A DNA stretch of 51,526 nucleotides from positions 1 to 51,526 of the forward strand of contig MNUR01000111.1 in the NCBI GenBank assembly GCA_001871115.1, in the 5' to 3' direction. Below are positions 25,020 through 33,240 of this stretch, one piece after another. Both the position numbers and the translations under genes were made by a program. Numbering within the stretch: position 1 is the first letter of the stretch; each line of letters begins with the position of its first letter. This stretch comes from Elusimicrobia bacterium CG1_02_56_21 (GTDB lineage Bacteria > Elusimicrobiota > Elusimicrobia > Elusimicrobiales > UBA9959). The notes under the pieces were generated by a model. The model was given only the letters and a program-made list of their open reading frames with translations, had not been told where the DNA came from and made no database searches.

Positions 25020-25936
25020 TTAAGGCTCTCCGGGACCGCCGTAAAAAGTTTATCCCCCGGCTTGATCGGCCCGGCCAGTTCAACATCGGACTCCGACCGG
25101 AGCCCCGGGAATACCTGCAGCTTTTCGGCCCCGTAGCCCTCGGTCTGGCGGTAGACGTAATGGTTCAGGCCTTCCTGGAAAAGTGTCTCTATAGGGGCCT
25201 TCAAAGCGTTCTTCTTGGCCTTCATATTTACGGTGACCACCGCGCTCATCCCCACCCGCATCTTCTGGCTGGGTTTGTCGATGTTTATAACTACGCGGAA
25301 AACTTTTGTGCCGCTGCCGCCCCAGTTGCTGGACTTGCTTTCCGCCATTGGCGCGACCACGTCTATCTTGCCGGAGAATTTCTCGCCGGGGATGGCGGTA
25401 AAAGTGATATATACGGGCATGCCCAGCTTAAGCTTGAAAATATCTATCTCGCTGACCTGCAGGTTTACCGCCAGCGTATTCATGTCCACCACACGGGCTA
25501 CGCAGGAGCCGGAGCCGGCCACGCGCATCCCCTCACGCACTTCGGCGTCGCTGCCGCCCCTCATGCTGACGCAGCGGGTGAGCAGGCCCGAGCGAGGAGC
25601 GATTACCGGGACGGGGACGTACTGCGTGGAATCTATCCGCTCGCCGCCTTTGAACATCATTATCTGCTCATTCTTCTCAACGTATTCGCCCTCTTTTTTT
25701 ATGATCCCCGTTATAAATCCCTTTCCCGGGGGAAAGACCTCCACCGTGTCGCGGGAAACCAGTTCTCCGGACTCCTGCATGTCCAGCTTAAGGTCGCCTT
25801 TGCTGACTTCCCGTATAAAATCGGCAAGGTCATTGCGGACCAGCATTTTTTTATAGCGCGTATAGCCGGCAAAACTCAGAGCGCTGACAAGCGCGAGTAC
25901 GACCATCCACAGTGCAGGTTTAACTATCCTTTTCAT
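25016..25936 (-). CDS. HlyD/MacA-type periplasmic adaptor protein
   Basis: A 306-residue membrane-fusion protein anchored by one N-terminal helix (ALWMVVLALVSALSFAGY). The lipoyl-like domain shows FITGIIKKEGEYVEKNEQIM and APRSGLLTRCVS. The beta-barrel region includes MPVYITFTAIPGEKFSGKID and the C-terminal part KMRVGMSAVVTVN, common in MacA/CusB relatives. The alpha-hairpin is short or missing, since the two lipoyl halves are separated by only about 20 residues. A short-hairpin adaptor may contact the TolC-type protein differently from MacA. It is coupled to the ATPase gene by a four-base overlap. Confidence 0.88.
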   Translation of the reverse strand: MKRIVKPALWMVVLALVSALSFAGYTRYKKMLVRNDLADFIREVSKGDLKLDMQESGELVSRDTVEVFPPGKGFITGIIKKEGEYVEKNEQIMMFKGGERIDSTQYVPVPVIAPRSGLLTRCVSMRGGSDAEVREGMRVAGSGSCVARVVDMNTLAVNLQVSEIDIFKLKLGMPVYITFTAIPGEKFSGKIDVVAPMAESKSSNWGGSGTKVFRVVINIDKPSQKMRVGMSAVVTVNMKAKKNALKAPIETLFQEGLNHYVYRQTEGYGAEKLQVFPGLRSESDVELAGPIKPGDKLFTAVPESLK

Positions 25937-25952
25937 CTGTATCTCCTAATAC

Positions 25953-27245
25953 CTATTCCCAGATTTGCTCTCCGAGCAGCACCCTGTAGTTGGCCAGCGC
26001 GATATCGAGGTCGCTAACGGCGGAAATCTGGCTGTTGCCGGCGTCCAGCAGCTTTGTCTGCGCGGTATCCAGCTGTATAAAGCCCGCCCCGCCCAATGAA
26101 TATTCGCTCAGCAGGTTGTCGGTGCTTTCCGTCTGCGCCTTAACCTGGAACTCGAGAAGTTTAATGGATTTCACCTGCAGTTCTATATCCTGCTGCGCCG
26201 AGAGCACGCTTGTCTTAAGGGCCCGCTCCGAGTTTTCTATCTCCAGGCGGGCCGATTTAAGCGCGGCTCCGAGGGCTTCCGCCTCCAGATAATTCTGCGC
26301 GCCCAGGAAACCGAAAGGCAGGCTGAGAGAGGCGCCAAGGCTGTAGGCGGGGTTCCCGTCCCAGGAGCCCCCCGGGGTTCCGAACAGGCCCAGCGCGGTT
26401 TTCCGCCAGGCCGCGTCCACTTTAAAGCGCGGATATTTGGACAGGACCCCGGTGCGGTTGGAAAGCGTGGTTTTTTCCAGAAGTATCCTCTGCTGGCTGA
26501 GGCTGAAATTGTTTTTAAGAGCCTTCTCAACGTCCTCTCTGGGCAGCGGCAGTTTCACGTCCGCCGACTGGGTGCTTATCTCCACTTCCTGAGGAACCTC
26601 AGGTTCTGCATTGATAAGCTCATTAAAAGCCATCCGGGCTTTAAGCGCGGCGGTCTCGGCCTGCGCCAGGGAGAGTTCGCTCTGCAGCTTGTCCCCCTCG
26701 CTCTGGGTGACTTCTATCCGGCTCCTGGTCCCGGACTGAAACTGTTCATTGGTATCCTTGTACTGGCGCTCCCGGGAGGCGAGGTTGATCCTGGCCGTGC
26801 CTATGCGCCGCTGCGCGGAATAGAGCACGTAAAACCTGCTGAGGGCCTTGAGGGCCTCGTTCTGCTTAGCGATCAGCAAAGCGAGCCTGGCCGCTTTATA
26901 GTCCAGTCTGGCTATCCTTATCCTGCGCGCGGGGCTGGAAGCGGAATCGTACAGGTTCCAGGAGGCGGACAAACTGGAGGAAACTCCGCCGCTTTCAAGG
27001 CGGAGCGTCCTGTCCTGGTCATCATAAAGAGTATCTGCCAGGCTGAGAGTAAAAGACGGAAGAGCGGCATCCAGCACCGCCGTTTTATAGGAATTCTCTG
27101 CCTGTTTAAAAACCTGCTCCGCCCTGCGAAGGGAATAGGAGGCGTCCAGAACTGTACGGATATATGAGTTCGGGGTAAAAGAAGCCGCGGATACCGCGGC
27201 AGCCGACGAAGTCAGCAGGAGAAGCGCCGCACAGAGTTTTATCAT
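25953..27245 (-). CDS. TolC-family outer-membrane efflux protein
   Basis: A 430-residue outer membrane factor. The start is taken at ATG 27245 because it opens a clean signal peptide (IKLCAALLLLTSSAAAVSA); the frame runs back to 27314 without a ribosome site. Two repeated OEP halves are seen, each with long amphipathic helices (YIRTVLDASYSLRRAEQVF; FSLSQQRILLEKTTLSNRTG) and short strand regions (LSASWNLYDS; YSLGASLSLPFGFLG). It should trimerise as the outer-membrane duct of the exporter formed with the three genes immediately downstream. Confidence 0.9.
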   Translation of the reverse strand: MIKLCAALLLLTSSAAAVSAASFTPNSYIRTVLDASYSLRRAEQVFKQAENSYKTAVLDAALPSFTLSLADTLYDDQDRTLRLESGGVSSSLSASWNLYDSASSPARRIRIARLDYKAARLALLIAKQNEALKALSRFYVLYSAQRRIGTARINLASRERQYKDTNEQFQSGTRSRIEVTQSEGDKLQSELSLAQAETAALKARMAFNELINAEPEVPQEVEISTQSADVKLPLPREDVEKALKNNFSLSQQRILLEKTTLSNRTGVLSKYPRFKVDAAWRKTALGLFGTPGGSWDGNPAYSLGASLSLPFGFLGAQNYLEAEALGAALKSARLEIENSERALKTSVLSAQQDIELQVKSIKLLEFQVKAQTESTDNLLSEYSLGGAGFIQLDTAQTKLLDAGNSQISAVSDLDIALANYRVLLGEQIWE

Positions 27246-27370
27246 AAGCTGTATTCTCACAGTTGCGGGCCGTAACGGTGCGCCAAAGCTCGCTGGAGTA
27301 TTCAGTATAAACATTATTTTACATTACTTGCGCTGCCGGCGCTGAAACAAACCTTTTGCCGAAAAGAAAT

Positions 27371-28174
27371 TTATTTCTTCAGCCTCCGGCTGCGTTTGGC
27401 CGGGCGCGGGCCCGGGTCAAGGGACTCACGGATAGCGGTAAGCAGCAAATTGCACTCCAGGCACTCAACGCCGGCCCTTAAAGTATAATCGAGATAGGTT
27501 TCAGCTTCTTTGTACAGCTTGAGTTCAAAGCAGACAAGGCCGAGGTGTTTAGCTGTATCGGCCAGGACTGGCCTGGGCGCAGAGATCAACAAGGCGGCCC
27601 TGAGGGACGCATAAGCTTTTGCGAAATCATTGAGCCCCTCGTACGCTGAAGCCTGGGCATTGTAGTAAGGGTGAGTTTTGGCCAGATCAAAGCCGCCCGC
27701 AGTCTCAAGCAGGTTAAGCGCCTCCTGGAATTTCTTTTCCTCGACATAGACCTTCGCAAGGGAAATGTAAACCTCGGGCTCTTTGCTCCCGTTCTGCGCG
27801 GCCAGCTCGAAATATTTCCTGGCTTCAGCGGAGTTCCCTTTCCCGGAGTTGATCTTCCCTAAGGACTCGTACGCGTAGACTACCCAGGCGGGCGGGCTCT
27901 GGGTGGAGTACTTCAGGGCTATAACGTCGTTAAGGTCGGAGGCCGCCCTGTCCCAGTCATTCTCTATGCCCAGCAATTTAGCCCGCCTGACCAGGTAAAC
28001 TCCCCTGAAGCCGGCAGTATGCGCGCCTATCAAAAAAGAGCAGGCTTCTATTGCCCGGTGCCCCTCGCCCTCAAGGCAGTTTTTCTTCTTAGTGCTCAAA
28101 AAATAACTGAAAGCGATAAAGATAGCCCCGGACAGAACAAAAATTATTATTCCCCATTTAATTGATTTCTTCAT
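27371..28174 (-). CDS. Membrane-anchored TPR protein
   Basis: A 267-residue protein with an N-terminal helix (IIIFVLSGAIFIAFSYFL) and a periplasmic helical-repeat body. TPR-like units are visible at about residues 110-140 (AYESLGKINSGKGNSAEARK), 145-175 (VYISLAKVYVEEKKFQEALN) and 180-240. The C-terminus is strongly basic (PGPRPAKRSRRLKK). It lies 20 bases downstream of the glycosyltransferase gene, suggesting a role with that enzyme, perhaps as a scaffold. No catalytic motif is seen. Confidence 0.75.
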   Translation of the reverse strand: MKKSIKWGIIIFVLSGAIFIAFSYFLSTKKKNCLEGEGHRAIEACSFLIGAHTAGFRGVYLVRRAKLLGIENDWDRAASDLNDVIALKYSTQSPPAWVVYAYESLGKINSGKGNSAEARKYFELAAQNGSKEPEVYISLAKVYVEEKKFQEALNLLETAGGFDLAKTHPYYNAQASAYEGLNDFAKAYASLRAALLISAPRPVLADTAKHLGLVCFELKLYKEAETYLDYTLRAGVECLECNLLLTAIRESLDPGPRPAKRSRRLKK

Positions 28175-28194
28175 ATTTTCTCAAAGCCTCACGG

Positions 28195-29910
28195 TCACTG
28201 GCCGGCCTTTACGTAAAGGCAGTCGGCTTCCTGGTTGCGGCCCTCCCGGTCGAGAAGCGCCCCCAGTTTTCCGAGCGCCTCTTTATCGCGGGTAAGGTCA
28301 TACACAAAAACAGAGTACCCCGCCGTAAAAACGGGCCGGCGGGATTTAAGCCAGGAAAAGGTTTCTTTGTCCGGGAAATAAGTCCCCTGGAGATTGGTGG
28401 CGGAGACCGCCAGAAGAATTTCCTTCATTCCGCAGACCTGAACCCCTGTCCCCCCGAGGTCCACATTTGAAACGATACCCAAAGGGACATAATCAATACC
28501 GTAGCTTTCAGGCCTGGCCACTCCGAAGTAGGAGAAGATCACCGGAGGATTCCCCCTGCTTTTAAGATAATCGGCCAGGCCCTTAACATCCTGCCCCCAA
28601 TCCAGGTTGGAATCCACCAGGAGCTTGTACCCATTGGCCGGCCCGCCTGCCGGTTCGTTAAAATAGGCCAGATAATAAGGATGCGCGCGCAATACGGAAG
28701 CGGCGTTCAGCGCCAGCAGCGCGGCCACCAGCCAGGCCCCTTTTTTAAGCTCGGTCAGGCGGGCCAGAGCCAGGCCGGCGAGCACCGCCAGAAAAGGCAT
28801 CACCGGCATTATATGCCTGTACCCTATCTGCACCCTGGCGGTCAGGGCGACCGCAAAAAAAACGGCAGGAGGCAGGATAAGCCATAAATAGTCTTTACGG
28901 GATCTTTTAAAGCCCAGCCAGGCCCCTCCAAGAGCCGCGAACAGAACCAGCAGAGGGGTCTTTACGGCCAGCGCTGCGGGAAAATACCACCACACGCCTT
29001 TGAGCGTATGACGGCCCATAATAAAAGAAGAGCGCCCGGCGTCCAGCCTCCGGAGAGTGGCAAAAAGACCCTCCCAATAAAGCCCGAGATTAAATTTATA
29101 TACAAGGGCAACGACCAGCAGGCAGGCGGCAAAATAAAGAAGCAGATAGCCAAATAGCTTTAAGGATTTCATCCGGGGCCGAAGCAGATGGTCGGCCAGC
29201 CAGAAGGCCGCTACCATGGGCGGGACTATGAACATGCTGAATTTAGAGACCAGGGCCAGGCCCGAGGCCGCCCCCGCCAGCGCGGCCCAGAGCCGCGGGC
29301 TGCCGGCACCGGCAGCTTCTTTTTTCCTTGAGCCTTTTCCCCCTGCCTGAATTGCACCGGCAGAGGTGAAAAGCCAGCCGAAGGTAAAAGAACCGAAATA
29401 AAAAACAGCGGCGGCCGCGTCGGTGCTGATAAGCGCGTTATTTGAAATAAAGACCGGCATGAAGCTGAAAACAGCCACGCTCAGCGCGGCGGCAGCCGGA
29501 GACCCGAGGCGCGAGGCGAACAGCCAGATAAACCAGGCGAACAGGCCTGTCCAGACCAGAAAAGTGAATACCCTTGCGGTGTTGAGCAGGCGCCCCGGAG
29601 AAACCCTGTTCTGATACAAGAAAAGGTCGCCGTAATGATAAGGCATGAAATTCGCAAAATAGGGGTGGCTGGTAAAAGTAAGCGGCCTGAGCGCCAGCAG
29701 AGGCAGCGCGGAGAGCATTTCGGAAAAAGGCGGGTGATCCATGATATTCATTACGTAACGCCCGGTATGAAGGTAGGAATACCCGCTTGAAAGGTGGACT
29801 GTTTCGTCGTAAGTGGCGGCTGAGGAGCCGATAAAGGAGAACCCCGCAAAAAGGTGAAAAACCAGCGCGGAAGCCGCTATAATTACGGGGAGCCTGAATT
29901 TTTTACTCAT
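28195..29910 (-). CDS. GT-C glycosyltransferase of the ArnT/PMT (GT39/GT83-like) superfamily
   Basis: A 571-residue polytopic membrane protein with about ten to twelve helices. The first periplasmic loop carries the catalytic acidic pair in AATYDETVHLSSGYSYL (near residue 35) and DHPPFSEMLSALPLL, the pattern of GT-C enzymes that use polyprenyl-phosphate sugars. The C-terminal soluble part (about residues 425-571) contains LLVDSNLDWGQDVKGLADYL, a block seen in many bacterial PMT-like proteins. It could modify lipids or proteins at the outer face of the inner membrane. Acceptor and sugar are unknown. Confidence 0.8.
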   Translation of the reverse strand: MSKKFRLPVIIAASALVFHLFAGFSFIGSSAATYDETVHLSSGYSYLHTGRYVMNIMDHPPFSEMLSALPLLALRPLTFTSHPYFANFMPYHYGDLFLYQNRVSPGRLLNTARVFTFLVWTGLFAWFIWLFASRLGSPAAAALSVAVFSFMPVFISNNALISTDAAAAVFYFGSFTFGWLFTSAGAIQAGGKGSRKKEAAGAGSPRLWAALAGAASGLALVSKFSMFIVPPMVAAFWLADHLLRPRMKSLKLFGYLLLYFAACLLVVALVYKFNLGLYWEGLFATLRRLDAGRSSFIMGRHTLKGVWWYFPAALAVKTPLLVLFAALGGAWLGFKRSRKDYLWLILPPAVFFAVALTARVQIGYRHIMPVMPFLAVLAGLALARLTELKKGAWLVAALLALNAASVLRAHPYYLAYFNEPAGGPANGYKLLVDSNLDWGQDVKGLADYLKSRGNPPVIFSYFGVARPESYGIDYVPLGIVSNVDLGGTGVQVCGMKEILLAVSATNLQGTYFPDKETFSWLKSRRPVFTAGYSVFVYDLTRDKEALGKLGALLDREGRNQEADCLYVKAGQ

Positions 29911-29973
29911 ATCGCATTAATATGATACAAAATACCCGCCGCCTATTCAGTGTTGGCGCAACTTATTATTGTG

Positions 29974-29979
29974 TAGAAT
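29974..29979 (+). promoter_or_regulatory. -10 element very close to the rhodanese start
   Basis: TAGAAT at 29974-29979 lies only eight bases before the ATG at 29988; a weak TTGGCG (29953-29958) sits 15 bases upstream of it. If used, the mRNA would have almost no 5' leader. The surrounding 13 bases (29973-29985) are identical to those at 19606-19618 upstream of rubrerythrin. Confidence 0.35.
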
Positions 29980-29987
29980 ATATTCAT

Positions 29988-30482
29988 ATGAAAATACTCA
30001 TTATCGCAGTTCTGGTGCTTTTCGCGGCCGCGGGGGCATATGCCTTTGATTTTGGCGGAATTTTAAGCGGTTGTTCAAAACCCCCCTCTTCAGACAAGGC
30101 TGCCGGGAAAGTTCCCTCCCCCCCCGCTCCCACTGCCTCGGGCCAGCTGGAAAAGACCGGGTACAGCCTGAATCTTAAACCTAAAGAAGCTTTTGATTTC
30201 ATAGCGGCTTACAAGCCGGTAGTGATAGACGTGCGCACTTCCGGGGAGTATGACTCCGGGCATTTGGAAGCGGCAAGCTCCCTGCTGGATTATTACGCCC
30301 CTGATTTCAGGGAGCAGCTGTCCAAGCTGGACAGGAACGCCAAATACCTGATCTACTGCCGCAGCGGCAACCGCAGCGGCTCAGCCCTCGGTATAATGAA
30401 GGACCTGGGCTTTACCGATATACGCCATATAGAGGGCGGTATAAAAGCCTGGACAGGCGCCGGACTCCCGGTAGTAAAATAA
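29988..30482 (+). CDS. Secreted single-domain rhodanese-like protein
   Basis: A 164-residue protein. A clear signal peptide (MKILIIAVLVLFAAAGAYA) begins at ATG 29988, which sets the start; the frame extends to 29922 without support. After a Pro/Ala linker, residues about 62-164 form a rhodanese domain. Its blocks are PVVIDVRTSGEYDSGHLEAA, the active-site loop YCRSGNRSGSAL with the catalytic Cys, and the closing HIEGGIKAWTGAGLPV. It would handle sulfane sulfur or a similar thiol relay in the periplasm. No ribosome site is present before the ATG. It ends at a terminator shared with the convergent WG-repeat gene. Confidence 0.9.
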   Translation: MKILIIAVLVLFAAAGAYAFDFGGILSGCSKPPSSDKAAGKVPSPPAPTASGQLEKTGYSLNLKPKEAFDFIAAYKPVVIDVRTSGEYDSGHLEAASSLLDYYAPDFREQLSKLDRNAKYLIYCRSGNRSGSALGIMKDLGFTDIRHIEGGIKAWTGAGLPVVK

Positions 30483-30506
30483 CCGGTTGCCTGCGGACGC
30501 CGTCAA

Positions 30507-30530
30507 AATGCCGGGATAAATCCCGGCATT
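30507..30530. terminator. Bidirectional terminator hairpin
   Basis: Stem AATGCCGGGA / TCCCGGCATT with a TAAA loop, between convergent rhodanese (ends 30482) and the WG-repeat gene (ends 30573). The T-run is short. Confidence 0.7.
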
Positions 30531-30572
30531 CATTTACCTGTTTAGAGTTCAGCGCTCTGGCGGAAGGAAAGA

Positions 30573-33032
30573 TCAGAGTTTGGCCGCAGCCTCCGGGCGG
30601 ATCTTCGGGGCCTGGGAACCGGGGGGAGCTATCCGCCCCGGATCAGTGGGAGCTGGAGGCAAAGCCGGCTGCTCCGCAGCCCGGGATGCCTCTTCACGAG
30701 CCGCCCGGCCTGGCTCAACTGCCTGGGCAGACCCTTCGTCCCCCCCGGCCTGCGGTTCCCGTGGCTGGTACTTGCTCACAAGTTCGGCATATTGAACTGT
30801 TCCGTACAGATCGCCGATATATACCTCATAATCTTTAGGGCGCCAGCAGCTTCCTCCGCAGCGCTCTGAGGGCTTGAGAAGTTCGTCTATCAAAGAAAGC
30901 GTTCCGGGAATGTCTCTTTCGCAGAGCCAGCGGTAAACCGCCAGCTTATGCCGGTCAACTCCTCCCGGCCTTAGCTTGCCGGCGCTTTCCAGGTCGGGCA
31001 GCGCCTTGGCGCATAAACCCATGCGGATATAGGCCAGCGCGCGCTCCTCCAGGGTCACATAGTCATCCTTATCAAGCTCCAGTATCTTTGAATAATCGAA
31101 CACTGCGCGGAAGTCCTGACCCTCTTCCTCAGAAACCTTTGCTCTTGCCAATCTAAACTCCCTGTTTCCGGGAGATGTCTTGAGAAGCGCCCTGAGATCC
31201 TCCAGGGCGCCGCTGCCGTCCCCCCTGAGCCGCCTGAAATTGGCCCTGCTAAAAAGATTATAAGAGGTTTCAGTATCCATCTTTACCGCCAGGTCGCAAT
31301 AATACGCAGACCGCTGTATATCGTCCGGCGGAGAGTTCAGCAGGCTGTAAGCCCGGCAGATAGCGCGGTAATGTTCAGGTTTATAAGGCTCCAGGCGTAT
31401 CAGCCGCTGGTAATCCTCTAAAAGAGCGGCGGTATACGGTTCCGGATCCGCGGCGGACAGCATCAGGTTTATGCGCCATTGGTGCAGCTGCGCAGGTTCT
31501 GAAGAGATAGAGATAGCTCCAGCCAGGGCTTCAAGAGCAGCCGCCCTGTCGGAAGGTCCGGCTCCGGCAGCCGTAGAGGAATAGATTTCCGCGAGGGCAA
31601 GACGGCAATTAAGACAATCGGGACTGTTCCCAAGCAGGGTTTTAAGCTCCTCGGCACTGCAATAAGCCGGTATCCCGGAATAAGCCATAGCCGCGAAGGA
31701 GCTCTTTATGCCCAGGCATTTTTCCCCCGGCTTTACGGGAGCGGGGGCCTGGGGCGGAATTCCGGGAGCGAACTCCCCGGTCCGGCTGTCCAGACGGCCG
31801 CTCTTCCCGTCCAGAGAAGCCGAGAGGCCAGGCGCGCAACCGGAGCCGGCTACAGAGTCATAAACAGCCTGAGCCACTATAGCGCCGCTGGAGCCGATGA
31901 GCCCGTACTTCCGCCCCCTGCTCACGCTGTACAGGCCGCAGCCAAGCGGCGCTGCGTACTCAAAATCAGTTCTCAGGGCGGTACCCCCGGAATAATCAAT
32001 AAAGACCTGGCGCCCGTCTTTCCTTACAAAGCAAAACCCGGCCGAGCAGCCGGCGGCGGCTTCGTACCTGGGCGGTATCACCAGAGCCCGCCCCCTGGCA
32101 AAGCCGTAGCTTCCCGCGCTGGAAACTATTATCTGCAGCCCGTCCCCGGCATCGCCGATACTGCTATAAACCACCCTTCCCTCCCTGTCTATCCACCTCT
32201 TCTCCGGAACCGCCAAAGCTGCGTCCCCCGCGGCGGCCGGGACCGGCAGGGAGACTATAGCAAGGCCGCCGGCAAATGACCCGGCGTCCGAGTAGTCCGG
32301 CGGCAACATAAGCTGGCCTCGGGAATCCACAAAAGCCCAGCTGGAATTAAGCCTGACGGCCGCGAGGCCTTCCGAAAAATCCCTTACCTCGTGGAAAACA
32401 TTTTTAACAGCCTGCTTTCCGTTCCTTCCGATAAAACCCCATCTGTTGTTCTTACGGAAGGCGGCCAGCCCTCCGGAAAAAGCCCTTACGGCTTCGTATT
32501 CCGGTCTTATTACAAATTTCCCCGACTTATTGATAAAGCCCCAGCTCTCTTTCCTGGCTGGAGCCAGTTTCTCGCTGAAAATACCGGCGCCGGCAAACAT
32601 CGCCGGAATAACTTCCCTGCCCCCGGCGTCAGAATATCCCAGTTTACCATTGCTGACAAAAACCGCCAATCCTCCCGACAGGACCCCCAGAACCGGGGAG
32701 GAAGCGCGCTGGATTTCAAGCCCTGACTCATCAAGCAAAGCCCATTCCCCGTTGAACAATCCGACTTCCGCGAAGCCCCCGGAAAAGGAAGCTGCCGAGG
32801 CGTAGACCGGGGGAATAACCGTCAGTCCGGCCTCATCTCTGTACCCCCATTTGCCTTCGGACTCGAAAGGCTCCCTGCCGGCCGCCTGCGCGGGGCAGCG
32901 GAAAACAACAGCGACGGCCGCAGCCAGGGCGGCAGTCAGGGTCATAAGCACAAAGGAGCGAAAATTTAATTCGCCGGTAAGGTTATTTTTTTCTGCGTCA
33001 CTTTCTCCCCCAAAACAAAATATATAAAACAT
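30573..33032 (-). CDS. WG-repeat and TPR protein, exported or membrane-anchored
   Basis: An 819-residue protein. A hydrophobic segment (VLMTLTAALAAAVAVVF) near residues 28-45 acts as signal or anchor; the ATG at 32945 (residue 30) is an alternative start and would make it a classic signal peptide. Residues about 55-420 contain repeated WG units with the core pattern 'GKWGYRDEAGxxVIPPxY' (variants include SWGFINKSGKFVIRPEYEAV and RWGFIGRNGKQAVKNVFHEV). Residues about 455-720 are helical repeats of TPR/Sel1 type, and the tail is Pro/Ala-rich. WG repeats are thought to bind proteins or ligands; no enzyme motif is seen. It stands between two terminators. Confidence 0.75.
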   Translation of the reverse strand: MFYIFCFGGESDAEKNNLTGELNFRSFVLMTLTAALAAAVAVVFRCPAQAAGREPFESEGKWGYRDEAGLTVIPPVYASAASFSGGFAEVGLFNGEWALLDESGLEIQRASSPVLGVLSGGLAVFVSNGKLGYSDAGGREVIPAMFAGAGIFSEKLAPARKESWGFINKSGKFVIRPEYEAVRAFSGGLAAFRKNNRWGFIGRNGKQAVKNVFHEVRDFSEGLAAVRLNSSWAFVDSRGQLMLPPDYSDAGSFAGGLAIVSLPVPAAAGDAALAVPEKRWIDREGRVVYSSIGDAGDGLQIIVSSAGSYGFARGRALVIPPRYEAAAGCSAGFCFVRKDGRQVFIDYSGGTALRTDFEYAAPLGCGLYSVSRGRKYGLIGSSGAIVAQAVYDSVAGSGCAPGLSASLDGKSGRLDSRTGEFAPGIPPQAPAPVKPGEKCLGIKSSFAAMAYSGIPAYCSAEELKTLLGNSPDCLNCRLALAEIYSSTAAGAGPSDRAAALEALAGAISISSEPAQLHQWRINLMLSAADPEPYTAALLEDYQRLIRLEPYKPEHYRAICRAYSLLNSPPDDIQRSAYYCDLAVKMDTETSYNLFSRANFRRLRGDGSGALEDLRALLKTSPGNREFRLARAKVSEEEGQDFRAVFDYSKILELDKDDYVTLEERALAYIRMGLCAKALPDLESAGKLRPGGVDRHKLAVYRWLCERDIPGTLSLIDELLKPSERCGGSCWRPKDYEVYIGDLYGTVQYAELVSKYQPREPQAGGDEGSAQAVEPGRAAREEASRAAEQPALPPAPTDPGRIAPPGSQAPKIRPEAAAKL

Positions 33033-33100
33033 CCGCCGGTCCGGTGCGCGGCATACGGTGCGCTAAAAAACCCCGGGAACGTCCCCTGCCTGACGACTAT

Positions 33101-33106
33101 ATTATA
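33101..33106 (-). promoter_or_regulatory. -10 candidate for the WG-repeat gene
   Basis: TATAAT on the minus strand about 70 bases before the gene; the -35 region is poor, so support is weak. Confidence 0.3.
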
Positions 33107-33186
33107 CAGCGGCCGCCGCGGGAACATATTGCCAAATCATTAACGGACCGCGCTCCCGGGCAATCCCGGCTTATTCCCGAACGGTA

Positions 33187-33222
33187 AGAAAAGAGCCCGC
33201 TTCCGGAGCGGGCTCTTTTCTT
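33187..33222. terminator. Strong intrinsic terminator of the Mo-hydroxylase gene run
   Basis: A 15-16 bp stem (core AGAGCCCGCT / AGCGGGCTCT) with a TCCGG loop and A/T-rich flanks that support both directions. It lies just past the end of the first large subunit gene at 33241. Confidence 0.92.
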
Positions 33223-33240
33223 AACAGGGAACGCTCCGAA

